Positions 51,192-64,000 are shown, counted from the first letter of the stretch. The stretch: DNA of 64,000 bases from Polytrichum commune (GCA_950295325.1 OX485805.1:22185501-22249500); one strand, 5' to 3'. Made by a program: numbers and translations. The notes: a model not told the origin generated them from the letters alone.

Positions 51192-52894
51192 GAGCTCACA
51201 GGACTTTATGTATTTTGCAGCCCATATATCAAGTGTGTCATTTGCATCTGCATCTCAAAATAAACCCTCAAGTTGAAAACTCCTTAAGAGCGCAAGAAAG
51301 CTGACATCAAGGCTAGGATTATTGTCTACAAATCTTCAAAAACTCATTGTCATGCACTTAATACTCAACCCTGTTAAAACTCTTTTGACCTTGAAAACTT
51401 GGGCTCTTGTCTTGAGAACTTTGTTGGTTGAACAAGTGGAATCACATGCATAGCATTTCATAGAGGTTATATAATATAGGTCTCAGATTCACACGGTATT
51501 ACACTCATTGCATCATATGTCTAAGATTGTGAGCTACCAGAGAATGTAACTGGAACATACTTAGAACAAAATACAATCATCAATCTTTGCACTTGTCCTG
51601 TATTGAATGATTGTCAGTAAAGGTGGAACATAAGGGATTCCTTGCTTGGAACATCATACACAAGTTCTCTATTCATATTCAACGGTAGATAGACTAAACA
51701 TGACTATAAAAAGTGCCTTCAGGAATTCCCTTAAGCTTATAATTGACAAGCTCTAGTATCTGAAGGTTGAAAAGTTGACCTCTTCTGTTTAATCTAATCA
51801 CCAGCACTGTGTGCCTTCGTCAGCCAATGGGTCCAACATATAGGAGCACCTCTTCATTGCTGCCTTCCCCTTCTTAGATGTCTGCAGCAGAATTTCGAGC
51901 ATGGGATAAAACAAATCAGTGGACAGGACAAAATTTTATCCACTCTTAGCATGTCCACAAGGAGCCAGAAACTGCAGCGAAGAAGAAAAGGTGAACAATT
52001 TCATACTCATCAAATTGCACAAGACCCTAGATCACTATATGACTAAAAGACCATAAGACTTGAATAGGTCCTCAAATACTTCACCTGGAGCTGCTTGCAT
52101 TAGCTGCTGTATCTCCTTAATTGTATCCCAACAAACCTTCACTCTTTGAGTACAAGAGGGGCTGACGACAGGCATACCTAGCAGCTATATCAAACAATCC
52201 ACATGACAGGGACTACCACTGGGAGGATGTCATTTGGGGAAGGTCTGCTTTAGAACCTGTGGCTCCAACCTACAACCAATAGATATCAGTGATGCAGTTT
52301 GGTTTGCAGAATACCACTGTAAAATAGATCACTTGACCTTCAGCTATATTTCTGCATCCTGCCAAAACCCCTTAAACTGAATCCATCAAAGGTAAATACT
52401 TTTTCAGAACAGGTTGTGGAGTCAACTTTGCAATTCATTGCTTCAGTTTGCCTAAACTATGCAATTCATTGTTTTGTTTTGTAACAACAGACACTTCAAT
52501 AATTGCCTGCCATACAAGGATCTAGTACCAAGCAGATAACAAGTTCAAGAAGAAGATTGTGGGTGTGGGCCCTAATTGATACATGATGAACTGCTAACAC
52601 AATACTTGACTTTCGTTGAACAGGTTCCAGTTTCTATCACCAGCCCACCAGAACTATACTCCTACCTTAAAAGGCATATCCTAGGATGTGAAGCTCAGCA
52701 AGTGTGCTCAACCAAAGTTCCAAAAAATGTAACAGCAACATTATGCATCAAAGACATAGCTATGTACATGCACAAAAGTGCTTACAAATACAGGTATCAA
52801 TTTGTTGTGAAACCATAATAATCTGGAAGATTTGAACATAGCAGAGTCATGTGGCGCAATACTCCTCACTGGGATCCTGGTTTGCAAACAATCA
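51192..52894. other. Intergenic / 3' flank of the DnaJC17-type gene
   Basis: No complete gene supported. A possible short minus-strand terminal exon at 51798-51881 is listed separately. The region next to 52894 would hold the 3' UTR of the J-domain gene. Confidence 0.4.
51798..51881 (-). other. Possible orphan terminal exon
   Basis: After tgctgcag on the minus strand, 27 codons read TSKKGKAAMKRC, continue through LDPLADEGTQ, and then stop at TGA. The composition is protein-like, and the 3' splice context is good. No partner exon was identified. It could be an alternative last exon of the J-domain gene, part of an unrecognised gene, or chance. Confidence 0.2.
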
Positions 52895-54664
52895 TCAACC
52901 AACTTTTTCATCCTCCTCCCGCATTTGTTTTTCTAACCTTGCCCGCTCAGCAGCCTGCCGCATTTTCCGCAACGTTAAATCCTCATAGGACCTAAACCCA
53001 GCTCCAACAAGCTTCAGCTCTGCCTTCTCTGTATTCACAGGTGTGGTCCCTAAAGGCATGGCAGGTACCACCAGCAGGGGATTGGGAAGGTCACCACACT
53101 GTCTTTCAGTAGCCGCTATCTGTTTAACCACCAACAACTTCCAATCAGAACACCACAATCCAATCCAAACTGAACAAAATATAATAATAATATAATAAAA
53201 GACATCGCATGCCACTGAAATATTGATCACTTTTTGAAGCCATGACAAGAATGCACTCAATATCACTAACTATTTCAGCTGAGTAGCTGAACCAAGGAGC
53301 CCTACCAGCAAGTTGAAATACAACAAATTCAATACAATAGGAACAATGAGCAAAAGAAATTGCTTCAAAACAGTAGAATAACCACAACTTGACAAATAAA
53401 ACACCTTAAAACACTTATGGGACATGGTACTTACGGCTGCTTCTTTGGAACTCATCACAATTAGTGCCGAGGATTTCTTCTTCGACTTGCTTTGTCGGAG
53501 GGCTATATCTTCTACTTGACCAAATTCCTCAAAGATCTCCCTCAACCTGGCTGCTGAGTACCCACCCCCACCACCTTCCAAACATGTCCAAGATGCCTTT
53601 AGGGTCTTCTCCATTTCAGAAGCACTAGCAGCTGGAACCTGGGCAGAGGCCTGCGGTTTTGCAAATTCAAAAGAGGGAGATTCTCCGTTCCTCTTTTTCG
53701 CCTGAGCTTTCCGAATTCTTGCAATTTCAGCTTTTAATCGAACAGATGCTTGTTCCTCCTCAACTTTGAATTTTCTGTCAAGTTCATGTGCACGCTCCTT
53801 CTCTTTTAAATCATTTAGCATCTTCCGCCGTTTCTCACTCTGTTTGTTTTCCTTCTCGAAGCGCTCCTTCCTGACCCGAAGCAGCTCATCGAATGCAGCT
53901 CGAGCCTTCTCATCATTAAGTATTTCATAAGCCTTTTGCAACTTCTGGAATTCGGCAGCTGTCAAGAGGAAATAGGTTAGAGCAGTCCACGTTCCAAAAA
54001 TCGAGGATGATAATGATGTTTTCCTGGAGTCCTGAAGTAAGAGACCTAAAAAAATTTACATAAAACCCTATTTTTGTCTCTCAGCAATAGACTGGAGCCC
54101 AGTGATTCCAGATATTGATCTATACATAATATTCATTAATTACTCGCGACGTGCTTTCAAGCTTGCCCTCTGCCTAAAGTGCAAGGATCTATCTAGCTTG
54201 CAGTTATTTGCGATTCTGGCTTAGTATGTGAATTGCAATTTACATAGCTCCTGTCGCAAACATGCGCATCGTAAACCCCAATCGACTCTAGTCCGTTTCT
54301 AAATGCATCTTCTAATTATGCCTCCACTGACGCAGAAACCTCCACAGAATCCAATCCGAACTGAAAAAAATAACCCTAACAAAAATAGCGAGATCGAAGC
54401 TGTGTGCACGATGCAACGAAGACCCTACTATACAAAATATGACCCTTACTGAATCTCATACACCTCAAGCTACGTTTCCTCCTGCTAAGAATTCCAGGAA
54501 GCAGCAAGAATTAATTACATACCGGCAACAGGATCATTTCCACGCTTGTCAGGATGCAAAACCAACGCCCGTGCTCGATACGCTTTCCGAATGGCTGCTT
54601 GAAGGACGTGCGGCCCTCCGCCCTCCAATCCTAACACCTGATACACATCCATATCCTCCTCCAT
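52895..54664 (-). CDS. DnaJC17-type J-domain / RRM protein, 3 exons, 296 aa
   Basis: Class III J-domain proteins of the DNAJC17 type pair an N-terminal J domain with a C-terminal RRM. They are associated with the spliceosome and nucleus, and in yeast the relative is Cwc23-like. Exons: 54664-54523, 53958-53435, 53119-52895, GT-AG throughout, 891 nt with continuous phase. The J domain starts MDVYQVLGL, with the HPD motif at 37-39 (ALVLHPDKRGND) and helix IV F-DELLRV in exon 2. A long charged Lys/Glu/Arg coiled-coil-like region spans about 75-135. The RRM-like fold runs from about 155 (SWTCLEGGGGGYSAARLREI) through SSALIVMSSKEAA. It is split by intron 2 and completed by IAATERQCG in exon 3. The start MEEDMDVY fits the family. 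An upstream in-frame ATG at 54745 would add 27 residues. Confidence 0.9.
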
Positions 54665-54974
54665 CGCTGCCTGCGTCCTCGCGAAAATCCCCCGCAAACC
54701 AAACCCTAACTTCGCTTCGACTTCTTCTCCGGCAACACCGCACAAAGGGGTTTACCCACAAACAATGGGTCCTACCCTATCTATCTGTTCTGTCAAAACA
54801 TCCTGCAATTTCCAGTCGGCCGAGATACCACCCACATCCAACAGAAAATGCCTCAGAGTCTCCATTCCCTTCTCAACATGAGTGACCTGCCGAATGCAAC
54901 ATAAATTATCAATTCACCTGATGCTTGCATTTCGGGAGCAAATAAGCATGAAAGAAGCAACATAGTGATGAACG
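54665..54974. other. 5' flank of the DnaJC17-type gene
   Basis: This should contain the 5' UTR and promoter. It is GC-richer than the flanks. No clear TATA element is visible. Confidence 0.4.
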
Positions 54975-55130
54975 GGGAGAAACTGGCTGCTAGTTACAGA
55001 TGAACCAGTTGAGTTTGAGAAATACTCGGTTAAATTTCAAATTTTCAAAATTTACTAATAATATTCCAAAATTTACTGCATCTATTTTTAGAATTATTTT
55101 GTGCCGAACCAGCTATGAACCTACGGTATA
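54975..55130. repeat. Relic of the 49522-50462 element family
   Basis: The block taatattccaaaattt.. followed by tctatttttagaattatttt and gtgccgaa matches the right end of the 941-bp element, and it ends cctacggta in place of cgtacggta. The left part (gatgaaccagttgagttt) resembles about 1700-1760. The matching left terminus was not found, so the copy is truncated. Confidence 0.6.
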
Positions 55131-55843
55131 TAAATTTGGGAAAATTTGGTCAAGTGATGATTTCAAATCTCAAATTTAAAAAAAAAGAAAAAAAGACTAA
55201 AAGAAAAAGTTTACTTGGTCATTCTTTCATTGAGTTTTTAAAAACTTGGTGAAATTTTCACAACAAAGTATTGTTTGCAAATGTGTGGATGAATGCCACA
55301 CACTATCCAAACAATGATATGGAATAGGAATCTTGCTAAGATAATGAGATTAGACTATGTACTCAACATATAGCTAGACACCATTCTAGATTTTTTAAAT
55401 GATCATGTTGGGAGACCCTAATGTGCCACTTAAAGAGTAACTAGTAAAAATACTTCATTCTAAACTCTTATAACTTGGGCATCTCTAAACCATTTCTAAA
55501 ACTTGAAATAACAATCTTTGTGATTAGCAATTACAAAATTGGATGGAACACTTATGAAACCATTAAGATGGCCATAAAATGTTTGTGGAGTTGGAAGTGC
55601 CACATACCTTAAGAGCATTCGCAACACAAGTGCCAAGGGTCCCTCTTTGACCCTCGCTCTTTGTTATAGGAGCATCTTGAAAAGTCCTTGGGAGGGGTAA
55701 GGGCCAGGCTAGGATTTGGAGTGTGTGCCTAAATAGAGGCAAAACTTCATTTTCGGATGCACCTTAAGGGCAAGGAGAATCCTCTTTGACCTCCTTTGGG
55801 AGGGAATGTGTATAAACGGGACCATTGTTGTGTTCAAGCCAAA

Positions 55844-55900
55844 CCCCCCCCCCCCCCCCTCTTTCAAAGAAAGAAAGAAAGAAAGAAAGAAAGAAAAAAG
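55844..55900. repeat. Poly-C run followed by an AAAG microsatellite
   Basis: Sixteen C residues at 55844-55859 are followed, after a short spacer, by about eight AAAG units (55866-55900). The juxtaposed C-run and purine-rich tract is a simple-sequence compound prone to length variation. Confidence 0.9.
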
Positions 55901-56697
55901 AAAACCCTCCCACATACATACACACAAATGTCATTGTTTTGGTGAGAAACTTGATGTGGTTGAGTGAATTTACAAATACATGATAGATTGATGGAAAGTT
56001 GCATGATAACAGTTGATCAAACTATCAAAATGTATCTTGAGATGTGATTACTTCATGAGGTATGATCAAACTTTTGAAATGATAGATAATTCCAATAACT
56101 ACATCTAGGGATATGTTTTTACTAAGAAGTACTTTATTGTTATTAAATAACATCCAATCATTTAAAATTGGGAAATCTATTTTAGACATGTAGACCATTA
56201 ATGGGTTTAAATTAGTAAAGAATGTCATTTGTCTACTATTGTTAGGCCTCAAAAATAAATGACCAAGTTACTCATATTCTAGGGGTTCTTGATAATATTC
56301 AACACAAGAAGAGAAGATAAATAATAACTTCTAAGACTTGTGGAAAACACTAAAATATTTCAAATCAATCTAATAAACCATCACTAAACCATACATACCT
56401 ATGGGTCAATATTAAAATATATTAATAACATGTGTCAAGAAGGTCTACAAGGAACTTATTTTGTTAAAAGATCCGGTCAATTGTTGCTCATAGGGAGTAT
56501 GGAACAACATGAAATTCTAGAAGAGGTTCAATTGCATTATTTGTTGTACCAGGTGGGAAGTTTAATGGTCCATTATTCTTTGTGCTATACCATAATTTTG
56601 AGATGCAACCAAAATAAGATGATATCAATTGCATTGTAAAACATCCAATGCAAGTTGCAATTTGCAAATTCATTAGAACCTTTACCAAGAAAAACAA

Positions 56698-56724
<27 letters not shown>
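56698..56724. repeat. CT dinucleotide microsatellite
   Basis: About thirteen uninterrupted CT units. Confidence 0.95.
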
Positions 56725-56728
<4 letters not shown>

Positions 56729-57839
56729 TTGATCAACGCCATGATATTAAAAGCTTTTTGATTCTAAACTTGCACATTAATCAACTAACAATTGTCTTTT
56801 TATAAATAGATGACAATACACTCAAGAGATCTTACATCTACATACATGAAAAACGGTCATACTTTCCATACTAAATATGTAACGAGGATGTAAATGAATG
56901 GAGCAAAGTAACCATAGTTACAGCTGTGACCCACGTCTGTAACTCATGATAAAAAATAGGGTATGGAAAAACGTACCGAAGGTAAGAACTTCAATATAAA
57001 CCCCTAACTCTAAAAGAAGCCTCCTTTTTTACCATTCATGCACGCGTAAGGTGGGGTGACTCTGTGCATACTCACTAGAATAATAGATACGTGTGGAAAG
57101 TGAGAGAATCTAGGACTAATCACCAAGAGGAGTATTCTACTTGGAGTAACCTAGTCATGGCCAAGGACCAGGTTTGAACACCTATATGTCATTTTGCAAT
57201 GAGTGTTATAATTTGAACACCTGCAAAGCATTTGATGTTGTTTATATGTGTGCGACATGGATAACAACTAGGTCGTGTTGTTATTTACTTCGTGTACGTA
57301 ACTAATCCGCAAATGTTTGTTGGTTGATTGCATGGGCACAGGTGAGGCAGGCCCTTCACACTTTCAATACAATGATGTATTGTGATTATGACATTTTATG
57401 CATATCTATTGGTTGAAGTTACTAGGAACATTTCCATGGTAAGTACTCCATACATGTGGTAGATTAGATATATGTACTTTGTGGTGAAGCAAGAAGATAG
57501 GTGATTAAACTTCCAAGGTATGGGGCAGTCAAACTCAAACATTTGTTGTTGGATACCATTTTATAGTAGAAACCCTAAGTAAGGCACATAGTCTTGCAAA
57601 GCAAAGTAGGGTATAGCACAAAATGTCCAGGTTGTATAACACATAGATAAGCATGATTGCAAACAACCCTATTATGCAAAATGCTATTGTGCTACCAAGT
57701 AGGAAGATGCAAAAGAAATAGGAACAAACTTGTGGAAATTCCCACCCACCCACCTTTGTATTGTAATGAAGAAGATGTTGAAGGATTTGGCCTCTGAAAA
57801 GAGGAAGTTCAAACTTTGTAAAAGTTTTGAAAAATCAGC

Positions 57840-57862
57840 TATATATATATATATATATATAT
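57840..57862. repeat. TA dinucleotide microsatellite
   Basis: About eleven uninterrupted TA units. Confidence 0.95.
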
Positions 57863-59987
57863 TACAAAGGGCTATGCAACACATATTCACTTGTAAACCA
57901 ATACACTTTTCAAACGGGATGCATGCATCCCCTCAAGTGGCAAAATGGTTGCAATTCAAAAGTGAGGGAGTTTCTAATTCATGGCAAGCAAAGAACACCA
58001 TTGCTTTCCCTTTCAACGGGTGGTTTAGGAAGATGATAGAAAGATTATAAGATCATGGTGGTATCAATCATATGCCAACAAGAATTCAAAAATCATGCGC
58101 TTGGTGGGCTTGTGCAAGATTGGGGGAGTATCACAAGACATATACATGATTATCCTACCCAAAAAAATAAAATAAAATAAAATTCATGGATACGAAGAAT
58201 ACCGTTGGAGTGTAGAGCATGAAATTATGGCGACTAAGAAGTGCACGCCCTTCAATTAAATTAAGGTTTGGTTGTGTTTGATAAATTCCACATAATGGTA
58301 TCAAAGTCTATTCAAAATTTCATCATATATTCAATGGCAACAAAGGCCTCCACCTTGTCAATTGCATTGTGAATAAACTACTTCCAATTTCTCAGCATGT
58401 ATTAGAAAAACACAAGAAACAAAATATAAGGTCTTATATAAATTGTTGGACTTAGAACTAGGAGAGAGAGAGAAAAAAACAAACAAACAAACAAACTAGA
58501 AGTAGATAGGGTCAAATAAATTTATCTAGAGAATATTCATACAAAGGTAATATTTGTCAATTGGTTGTGGTTGTCAAAATTGTGGAACATTCTAGGAATG
58601 TATGTATTGCTTATAGCCCCAACTAAAGTATCCTATTTGTCATGCATGATATGAATAAAATACATATGGTGCACCCTCGAGAGCAATCTCCTTTTTTTCA
58701 AAACCAACCTTCTACATGTCTTTCCAATTGGGTGAGAGTCAGTTCCACATTTCAAGCTCATGCCAACCACTTGGGAGCCAAAGTTCTAATAAGACCACAT
58801 GACCTTTTGCAGGTTATTGAGGTTTAAATTACAAAACATGAATAATAAAATCCACAAGGTTTATGCAGTATGAGTGGCAAGGAACTAAAGGCATCTATTT
58901 GATCTTCAGTGGAGCTATGTTGGCACAACTCTAAAGCATGGACAAAATCATTGGCAAAACTCTAACGATTCCACTTGTAGTAATACATCAAGTGCAAAGA
59001 CTATCATCCAAAATTTGTTACTTGAAATGAAGCTTTCTTCAACCGCGACGTGGACAAAGAAAGAACATTGGTAAGGAATGCCATCATGAACTCCCGGACA
59101 ACCCTTAGACAAGGTCCTGGCTGGAGGGAATAGTTCCTTTTGGGACCTAGTTAGTTTTCGTTTTGTTTATTTGATGCTTTGGTACTCATTCTAGGAATCC
59201 AACCCCACATGTGTAGCATAGCTCTAAGACAAATAATTTTAGCCCATATTTTTACATACATTGTCGTATCCAAAAAGTGTGGGAGGGGGGGGGGTCCTAA
59301 ACACTTCTTAAAATTAATGACATTATGGTTACAATGTTCATTAAGTAACTGGAATGTCACATGAGTTACATGTTCACAAAGAGTCAATTGTGAGTTGATC
59401 CCAAGGTGGACTCAATGCTTGCAATAGGATTTGTCTAGATTCTTGCAAAAAGGAAGGAAGAAAGAAAAAACTAAACCACTTTTACTCAAGATTTTTCAAA
59501 TCCAATGGTGGTATTGAATTTCACATAGAACTTATGGAGCATATTTTGGTTCTAATCCTAGTAGGTCCTTGTTGTCCACTTTGTATCCAAGACGAATTCA
59601 AAAGCAAGATTTTGCATCCTTCTAGAATTAAAACCCAACCACTTGCGATGATTCACGGGCACAAGAGCACATCACCCCACATAATATTGTTATTATGTAA
59701 TACACATTTCGACCAAATTGCTCAAAGGAATTAAACTAAATAAGAAATGTCATCTTGAAACAAGAACGCAACAACACATCTTAAAAGATGGTTGAACACT
59801 AGCCAAGTCATCTGTTTCAAAGTCCACACCTTCTAAAATTTCTCAAGGCCATGGATTTGTGAATATAGAAGTAAATTTACTTCCCACATACTCCTTGTGA
59901 CAAATTTGATCATAAGAAGCTTGCAATCCAAGGTGGAAACCAAGCCAATATCATGGACCGCACCTTGAATATCAAGTGGTGACCCGT

Positions 59988-62859
59988 TCATGCATGTTGA
60001 AGACCCATTTCCTCTTTGATGCATGCATTCATAGTTGTAACATGTGTGAAGTTTTCCTTTCCATGAAGGCTTTGTAGAAAAATCACAATCCCTACTCTCC
60101 TAGCTTCCTCTTCTTCCTTGAAATTTTGTAGAGTTCCTGGAAAGCAAAGAGAATTCAACAAGTGGGTTGTGAAATGCATAGTTATAATAATCAATTTTAT
60201 AATTTGGTGCATTCTACCCCTTGACCACCATGTATAACATTACATGATACAACTAATTTCTTCAATCTTGTAGTTTTATTCTTACAACCTAGCTTACATT
60301 CAATTGCCAAAGACATTCTTGAATCGTGCATAATAAAAATATGAAAGTTGCTTGATGTATGAGGATTATTAAACCTGAATTATGAATAACCCATCCGCAA
60401 TCAACATCTTCTGTATATTTAAGCCAATCGCAAAGAGCTACTTGAACATCATCTCTAGGAGAGATTGGATGTTTTTGCTTCCATGCGGCCACAAACAATT
60501 CCGGATTTGATAGTGCTAGATTTTGTATTGCCTTGATTTGAACAATTCGGATCCAATTCCCTAATTCTTCCCACCATCCATTTGAGTGACACAACATGTC
60601 TGCAAAGGCTCTATCCACATGTTCCCGCCATTCTTCACAAGTTGTTTGCAATTTACAACCCGCAAATAATACAAAGCCCTCCTCTTTCATTTTTTTTTGT
60701 ACGTCAATCCATTGCTTGGTTTGAAAGCCTAAAGCAAACCATTTCAGAACATTTTGTCGACTCCCTCCCTTGATAGGATGGGACAATGGGTACGAATTTC
60801 CATTACAAAATATGAACATTTTGAGAAACATGACTGACCAAGGCACGTGTGTTACTTTTTCTATCATGTTCATGGAACATAATGTTTTACAAATTGATAA
60901 ACCCTCCTCTGAAGTATGCAACCAAGGAAGAGGCGGTAAAAAATCCTTCACAAAATTGGCACCTAGAAGGATGTGATACATTGGATGCCAACCCCAATTT
61001 ATCTCTTCAATCTTGGGAGCAACAATTGCATCAAAGGCCTCCATATTTTCCTTTACAAATTCTGCAACTTTGGCGGCTCGCATGTCATGCCAATAATCCA
61101 ACATTTTCTTACTTGCCCCCAGAGCTTGACGGTAGTCAACATATGCAACCAATGCCTCAAATTCAACTTCAAAAGTCTCACAACTAAGTAGCCTTCCCAC
61201 ACTTGCCTTGATAGAATTAATAGTGGCCAAAGATTGTTTTTCCTTTTGTTGATCCTTCACACACAAACAAAGGCAAACACGAATAATAGAAATATGGTCA
61301 AATATGTGTTGAACTTCTTGATGCATTTGAAAGCCCAAGTGCATTAATTGGTACTAAATGAAAGACAATGTAGTATAGTCCAAAAACGCAACTCATGGCC
61401 AATGAAGTTTGTAAGAGGATACCTCATTAAATGCCCATTTGCCATAGGCACACATGATTTTTGTCACCCAATCTTGTGGATTATCACAAGTTCGATAATT
61501 GTCAAGTTTTTCTTGAAAACCCTTGATGTTTACCGCTTCCCAATCATAATCAGGCAACATAAATGACAAAAGAAGGAATGACCCAGGCATTTGGACCTCG
61601 GGAGGGGGCTCTGGAGGATTCCAAGTCATATTGACATGTGCTTTAGCCTCATCTTGAGTTTGCAATAATTTTTGTCTCCTTTCCAAATTAATCTCATTTA
61701 GTTTATGTGTGCAACTTGAATGATGCAATTCATTAGGGGGTTGTATGGTTTGGGTCTTCATGTTCTTGGGCCAAGCACTTGAAGGGATTGCTTGTGATTG
61801 ATGGATGTCCAACAATGCCTCAACAATAACACTCCTTTCCAAACCTTCTTCCATATCGTAACCTACATTTGTAACCTCCACATTTGAGTTTGTGTCATTT
61901 GTCTTTATCCAATTTAGTACATTTGGATTGTGTTCTTCTTCCACATAAGGGTCAAATGCCTTCAATGGTGTAGTTATTTGTTGCAACTCTTGAAGGTTCT
62001 TATCTCTAGAATTGCCTCCATCTAGGTTCATAATGTTTTCTGGCAGTACTTGCTTACATTTGTTTGTAACATGATGAATGTCATTCTTCAAGCATTGCAG
62101 AAAACCTTCTCTCTTATTCAAAAGTTTGATCCTCTTCAATTTTTGGGTGCGAATCTCCCTCTCCTCTTCCATGTGCAACACCCGAGAGTTTTCACTTGTC
62201 ACAATCAAGTTCCCATTGATGGTGGTTTTTTGTTTATTTGGGAATTGGTCTTCTTCAATTGCCAAGTCTAATTTTCTATGTCTTGCACTATAACGTGGAG
62301 GTGGTTGTAACTGAAGGAGGGTATGTAGCCTACACACTTGCCTTACAACCTTATCATGAGGACCTGGATAAAACCTGAGGTCTTGCTCCTCGTATATTTC
62401 CTCTTGAGATTTTGATGGCAAATTCGAACTTTGAATTTCCCTTCTTTTCTTTAAATTTACAGCATCTTGAGCAACCCTAAAATTGGGATACACCGGCAAT
62501 TGAAGGTGGATTGTGAGGTTAGGAACAAATGGGCCATTGTGACAACCTTTATAACGATGCTCCGACAATCTTTGCTTACTTGTGAATTCTCGACCACAAT
62601 AGATGCAGAGGAAATCCTTTCGTTTTTTGCCAACATTCAAGGACTCCACTTGCACACGATTGGATTCAACTTTCAATTCGTTATATAGTTGTGGGGTAGT
62701 ATATTGTTCAATCCAGAGTCCACCACCCATGCCAACACAATACCTAATCAATCCTTCTTTTGCTAGATTGGAATCAACTTTGAGCAAGGGATCCTTTGCA
62801 ACTCTCAATACACCTTTGATTTTTTCTCGAGTACGAGTGGACCTCATTTTCTCTCTCAT
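59988..62859 (-). CDS. Unrecognised 854-aa protein with one C2H2-like zinc finger, 3 exons
   Basis: Exons 62859-61423, 61353-60375 and 60136-59988 join in phase (2565 nt) with GT-AG borders. Exon 1 ends GKWAFNE before GTATCC. Exon 2 follows tttag. Exon 3 follows ttccag and ends GLQHA, then TGA. The N-terminus is very basic (MREKMRSTRTREKIKG). A C2H2-like finger (CIYCGREFTSKQRLSEHRYK..CH) lies at about residues 85-107. The middle is polar and low-complexity. Exon 2 contributes a Trp-rich, probably globular region with NWGWHPMYHILLGANFVKDF and EEWREHVDRAFADMLCHS. No catalytic motif was found, and I do not know the family. The ATG at 62859 is the first in frame. A 3' splice site (gcatag) just upstream at 62882-62887 leaves room for an earlier exon. 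It may be a transposon-derived or lineage-specific nuclear protein. Confidence 0.6.
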
Positions 62860-64000
62860 ATTTGTTTTTTTATCCAAAAACCTATGCACACATCAAAAAA
62901 GGAAAATTAAATATATAATGACATTTCAAAAAAATTAAGCTACACACTTTATCGAAGCATTTTAAAATCCAAAGAATGACAAGCCATCTTGGTTTCAAAT
63001 CGATTGATTGATTGCTCATGCACAAAATCAACAAATATTTTGAATAAGCAAATCGGTAGTGATCCAAGCCAAGAAATACGATGATTGTATTTGCCAATAT
63101 GACATCATTGCCTTACTTGAGTATATTGCACATGAAACAAAGAATGGGTCATAACATAGTCCAATGAATGTAGCACAATCCGTTGCATTCACCTACACAC
63201 ACCCTTAAAAGTTCACACCACTTTTGCACCATTGCAAATTATTCCAAAGGACAATCTCACAACAATCTTTAGCTAAACCTGCAAATCAACAATTTAATGT
63301 ATTAAGCGCACATGTTTAATGTCCTTTCAACCAACCTCTCTTTGTAGAGTTTCATATTGAATCTTGTTTAAGGTCATACAATTATTTTTAAGCATATTTC
63401 ATGTAGCTTGTATTCCTCTCCCTATACAATCTCGATGTTATAAAAATTGTAGTTATTTTTGTGGCATGATGACTAGAAGTTGCAAAGGTGACTTGAATTG
63501 TGTTCCAAACATGAGGTTTCTTACCACTGAGGATTATATCAATCCCCTTGTGTTTTGCTATCAATTATCCCGTACCTACTTTGAAGAGATGTATAATCCA
63601 ATGGATGGCCACCTTACCAAACCCTTGGGCAACTCCTATCTGTAGCATGGGCATGAGGAATACCAACCAACGCATTAGAAATTGGTTTATTTCCCACATA
63701 GTGAAGATCATTGAGGTATGCATCTTGCATGGTGGAGTGTAGATGTGGGTGATGTGGCAAGTTACGAGATTTGGATGGGTAGGTTACAAGATTCGCAGGG
63801 CTGTGTTATGAAAATATGGTCCAAACCTACCATGAGGTTATGAGGTTATGAAACACTTACGAGAGGTTATGAGTTAGAGAATTGAACCTGTAAATTGGAA
63901 TGCATTGGCCCAAGTGACCACACATGCATACAATGCTCTAATATTGAGGTATTATAATTTTTGAAGACGTGACCAAAACACGAGATACTAGAAGGGCATT
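62860..64000. other. Upstream flank of the zinc-finger gene and right edge
   Basis: No gene supported. It may contain the promoter and a first exon of the minus-strand gene. A short tandem of atgaggtt units lies near 63830-63850. Confidence 0.4.

Larger units (their letters stand above)
55131..59987. other. Gene-poor AT-rich DNA with simple repeats
   Basis: No gene supported. The only clear features are the simple-sequence tracts listed separately. Isolated frames on both strands have no recognisable motif. Confidence 0.4.

Noticed and set aside
57000-57200. Weak B-box-like ggtttgaacacc near 57172 and ggtttgaacc near 41606
   Set aside because: Mismatches to the Pol III consensus and no tRNA-like context.
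58286-58300. tggtatcaaagtc resembling a tRNA-Met primer-binding site
   Set aside because: The match to the canonical site is partial, and no LTR or pol sequence lies beside it.
62860-62889. Extension of the zinc-finger gene to 62889
   Set aside because: The extension would begin with GTG, not ATG. A splice-like gcatag at 62882-62887 makes an intron-exon border more plausible.

Overview
The window is nuclear DNA of a land plant. Two organellar aminoacyl-tRNA synthetases carry transit-peptide-like leaders. A COR413-type chloroplast membrane protein is present. The genes have many short GT-AG introns, and the intergenic DNA is full of plant-style transposons: Copia, hAT, pogo/Tc1-mariner-like elements and a LINE relic. 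I cannot fix the species. A seedless plant (bryophyte, lycophyte or fern) is my guess, not a demonstrated fact. Layout: 1-4.2 kb is repetitive intergenic DNA with two tail copies of an unrecognised repeated gene, a tRNA-like Pol III box and a weak inverted-repeat element. 4173-10137 is a complete, apparently very young Copia retrotransposon: two 331-bp LTRs in which I saw no difference, a CTTAT target duplication and an uninterrupted 1481-codon polyprotein. Its primer site matches the anticodon half of initiator tRNA-Met. 10341-11078 is a hAT-type non-autonomous element, followed by degraded coding-like DNA to about 14.3 kb. 15114-21003 (minus) is an organellar glutamyl-tRNA synthetase of 13 exons and 626 aa. 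22400-30652 (minus) is an organellar leucyl-tRNA synthetase of 21 exons and 989 aa. The two are tandem neighbours, and their leader exons plus proximal 5' flanks are homologous. One gene therefore appears to have acquired its targeting leader, and perhaps its promoter, from the other. 31-42 kb is gene-poor, with two hAT-type MITEs of one family, a long A-rich tract and a broken member of the repeated gene family seen at the left edge. 43199-44038 (plus) is an intronless COR413 chloroplast inner-membrane protein gene. It is followed by three decayed tandem copies of its own 3' end. 46.2-51.2 kb is a cluster of inverted-repeat elements: a pogo-like deletion derivative with a transposase helix-turn-helix remnant, a MITE abutting it at a shared TA, a second copy of that MITE, a 941-bp TA-flanked element, and a LINE zinc-knuckle relic. 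52895-54664 (minus) is a DnaJC17-type J-domain/RRM protein of 3 exons and 296 aa. 59988-62859 (minus) is a 3-exon, 854-aa gene with one C2H2-like zinc finger and no family I recognise. The two synthetases work together in organellar translation: both would be imported to charge tRNA-Glu and tRNA-Leu in plastids and/or mitochondria. COR413 belongs to plastid membrane stress adaptation, and DnaJC17 proteins are linked to the spliceosome and nucleus. Exon borders come from reading splice sites, phase continuity and family conservation by eye. No alignment or transcript data were available.
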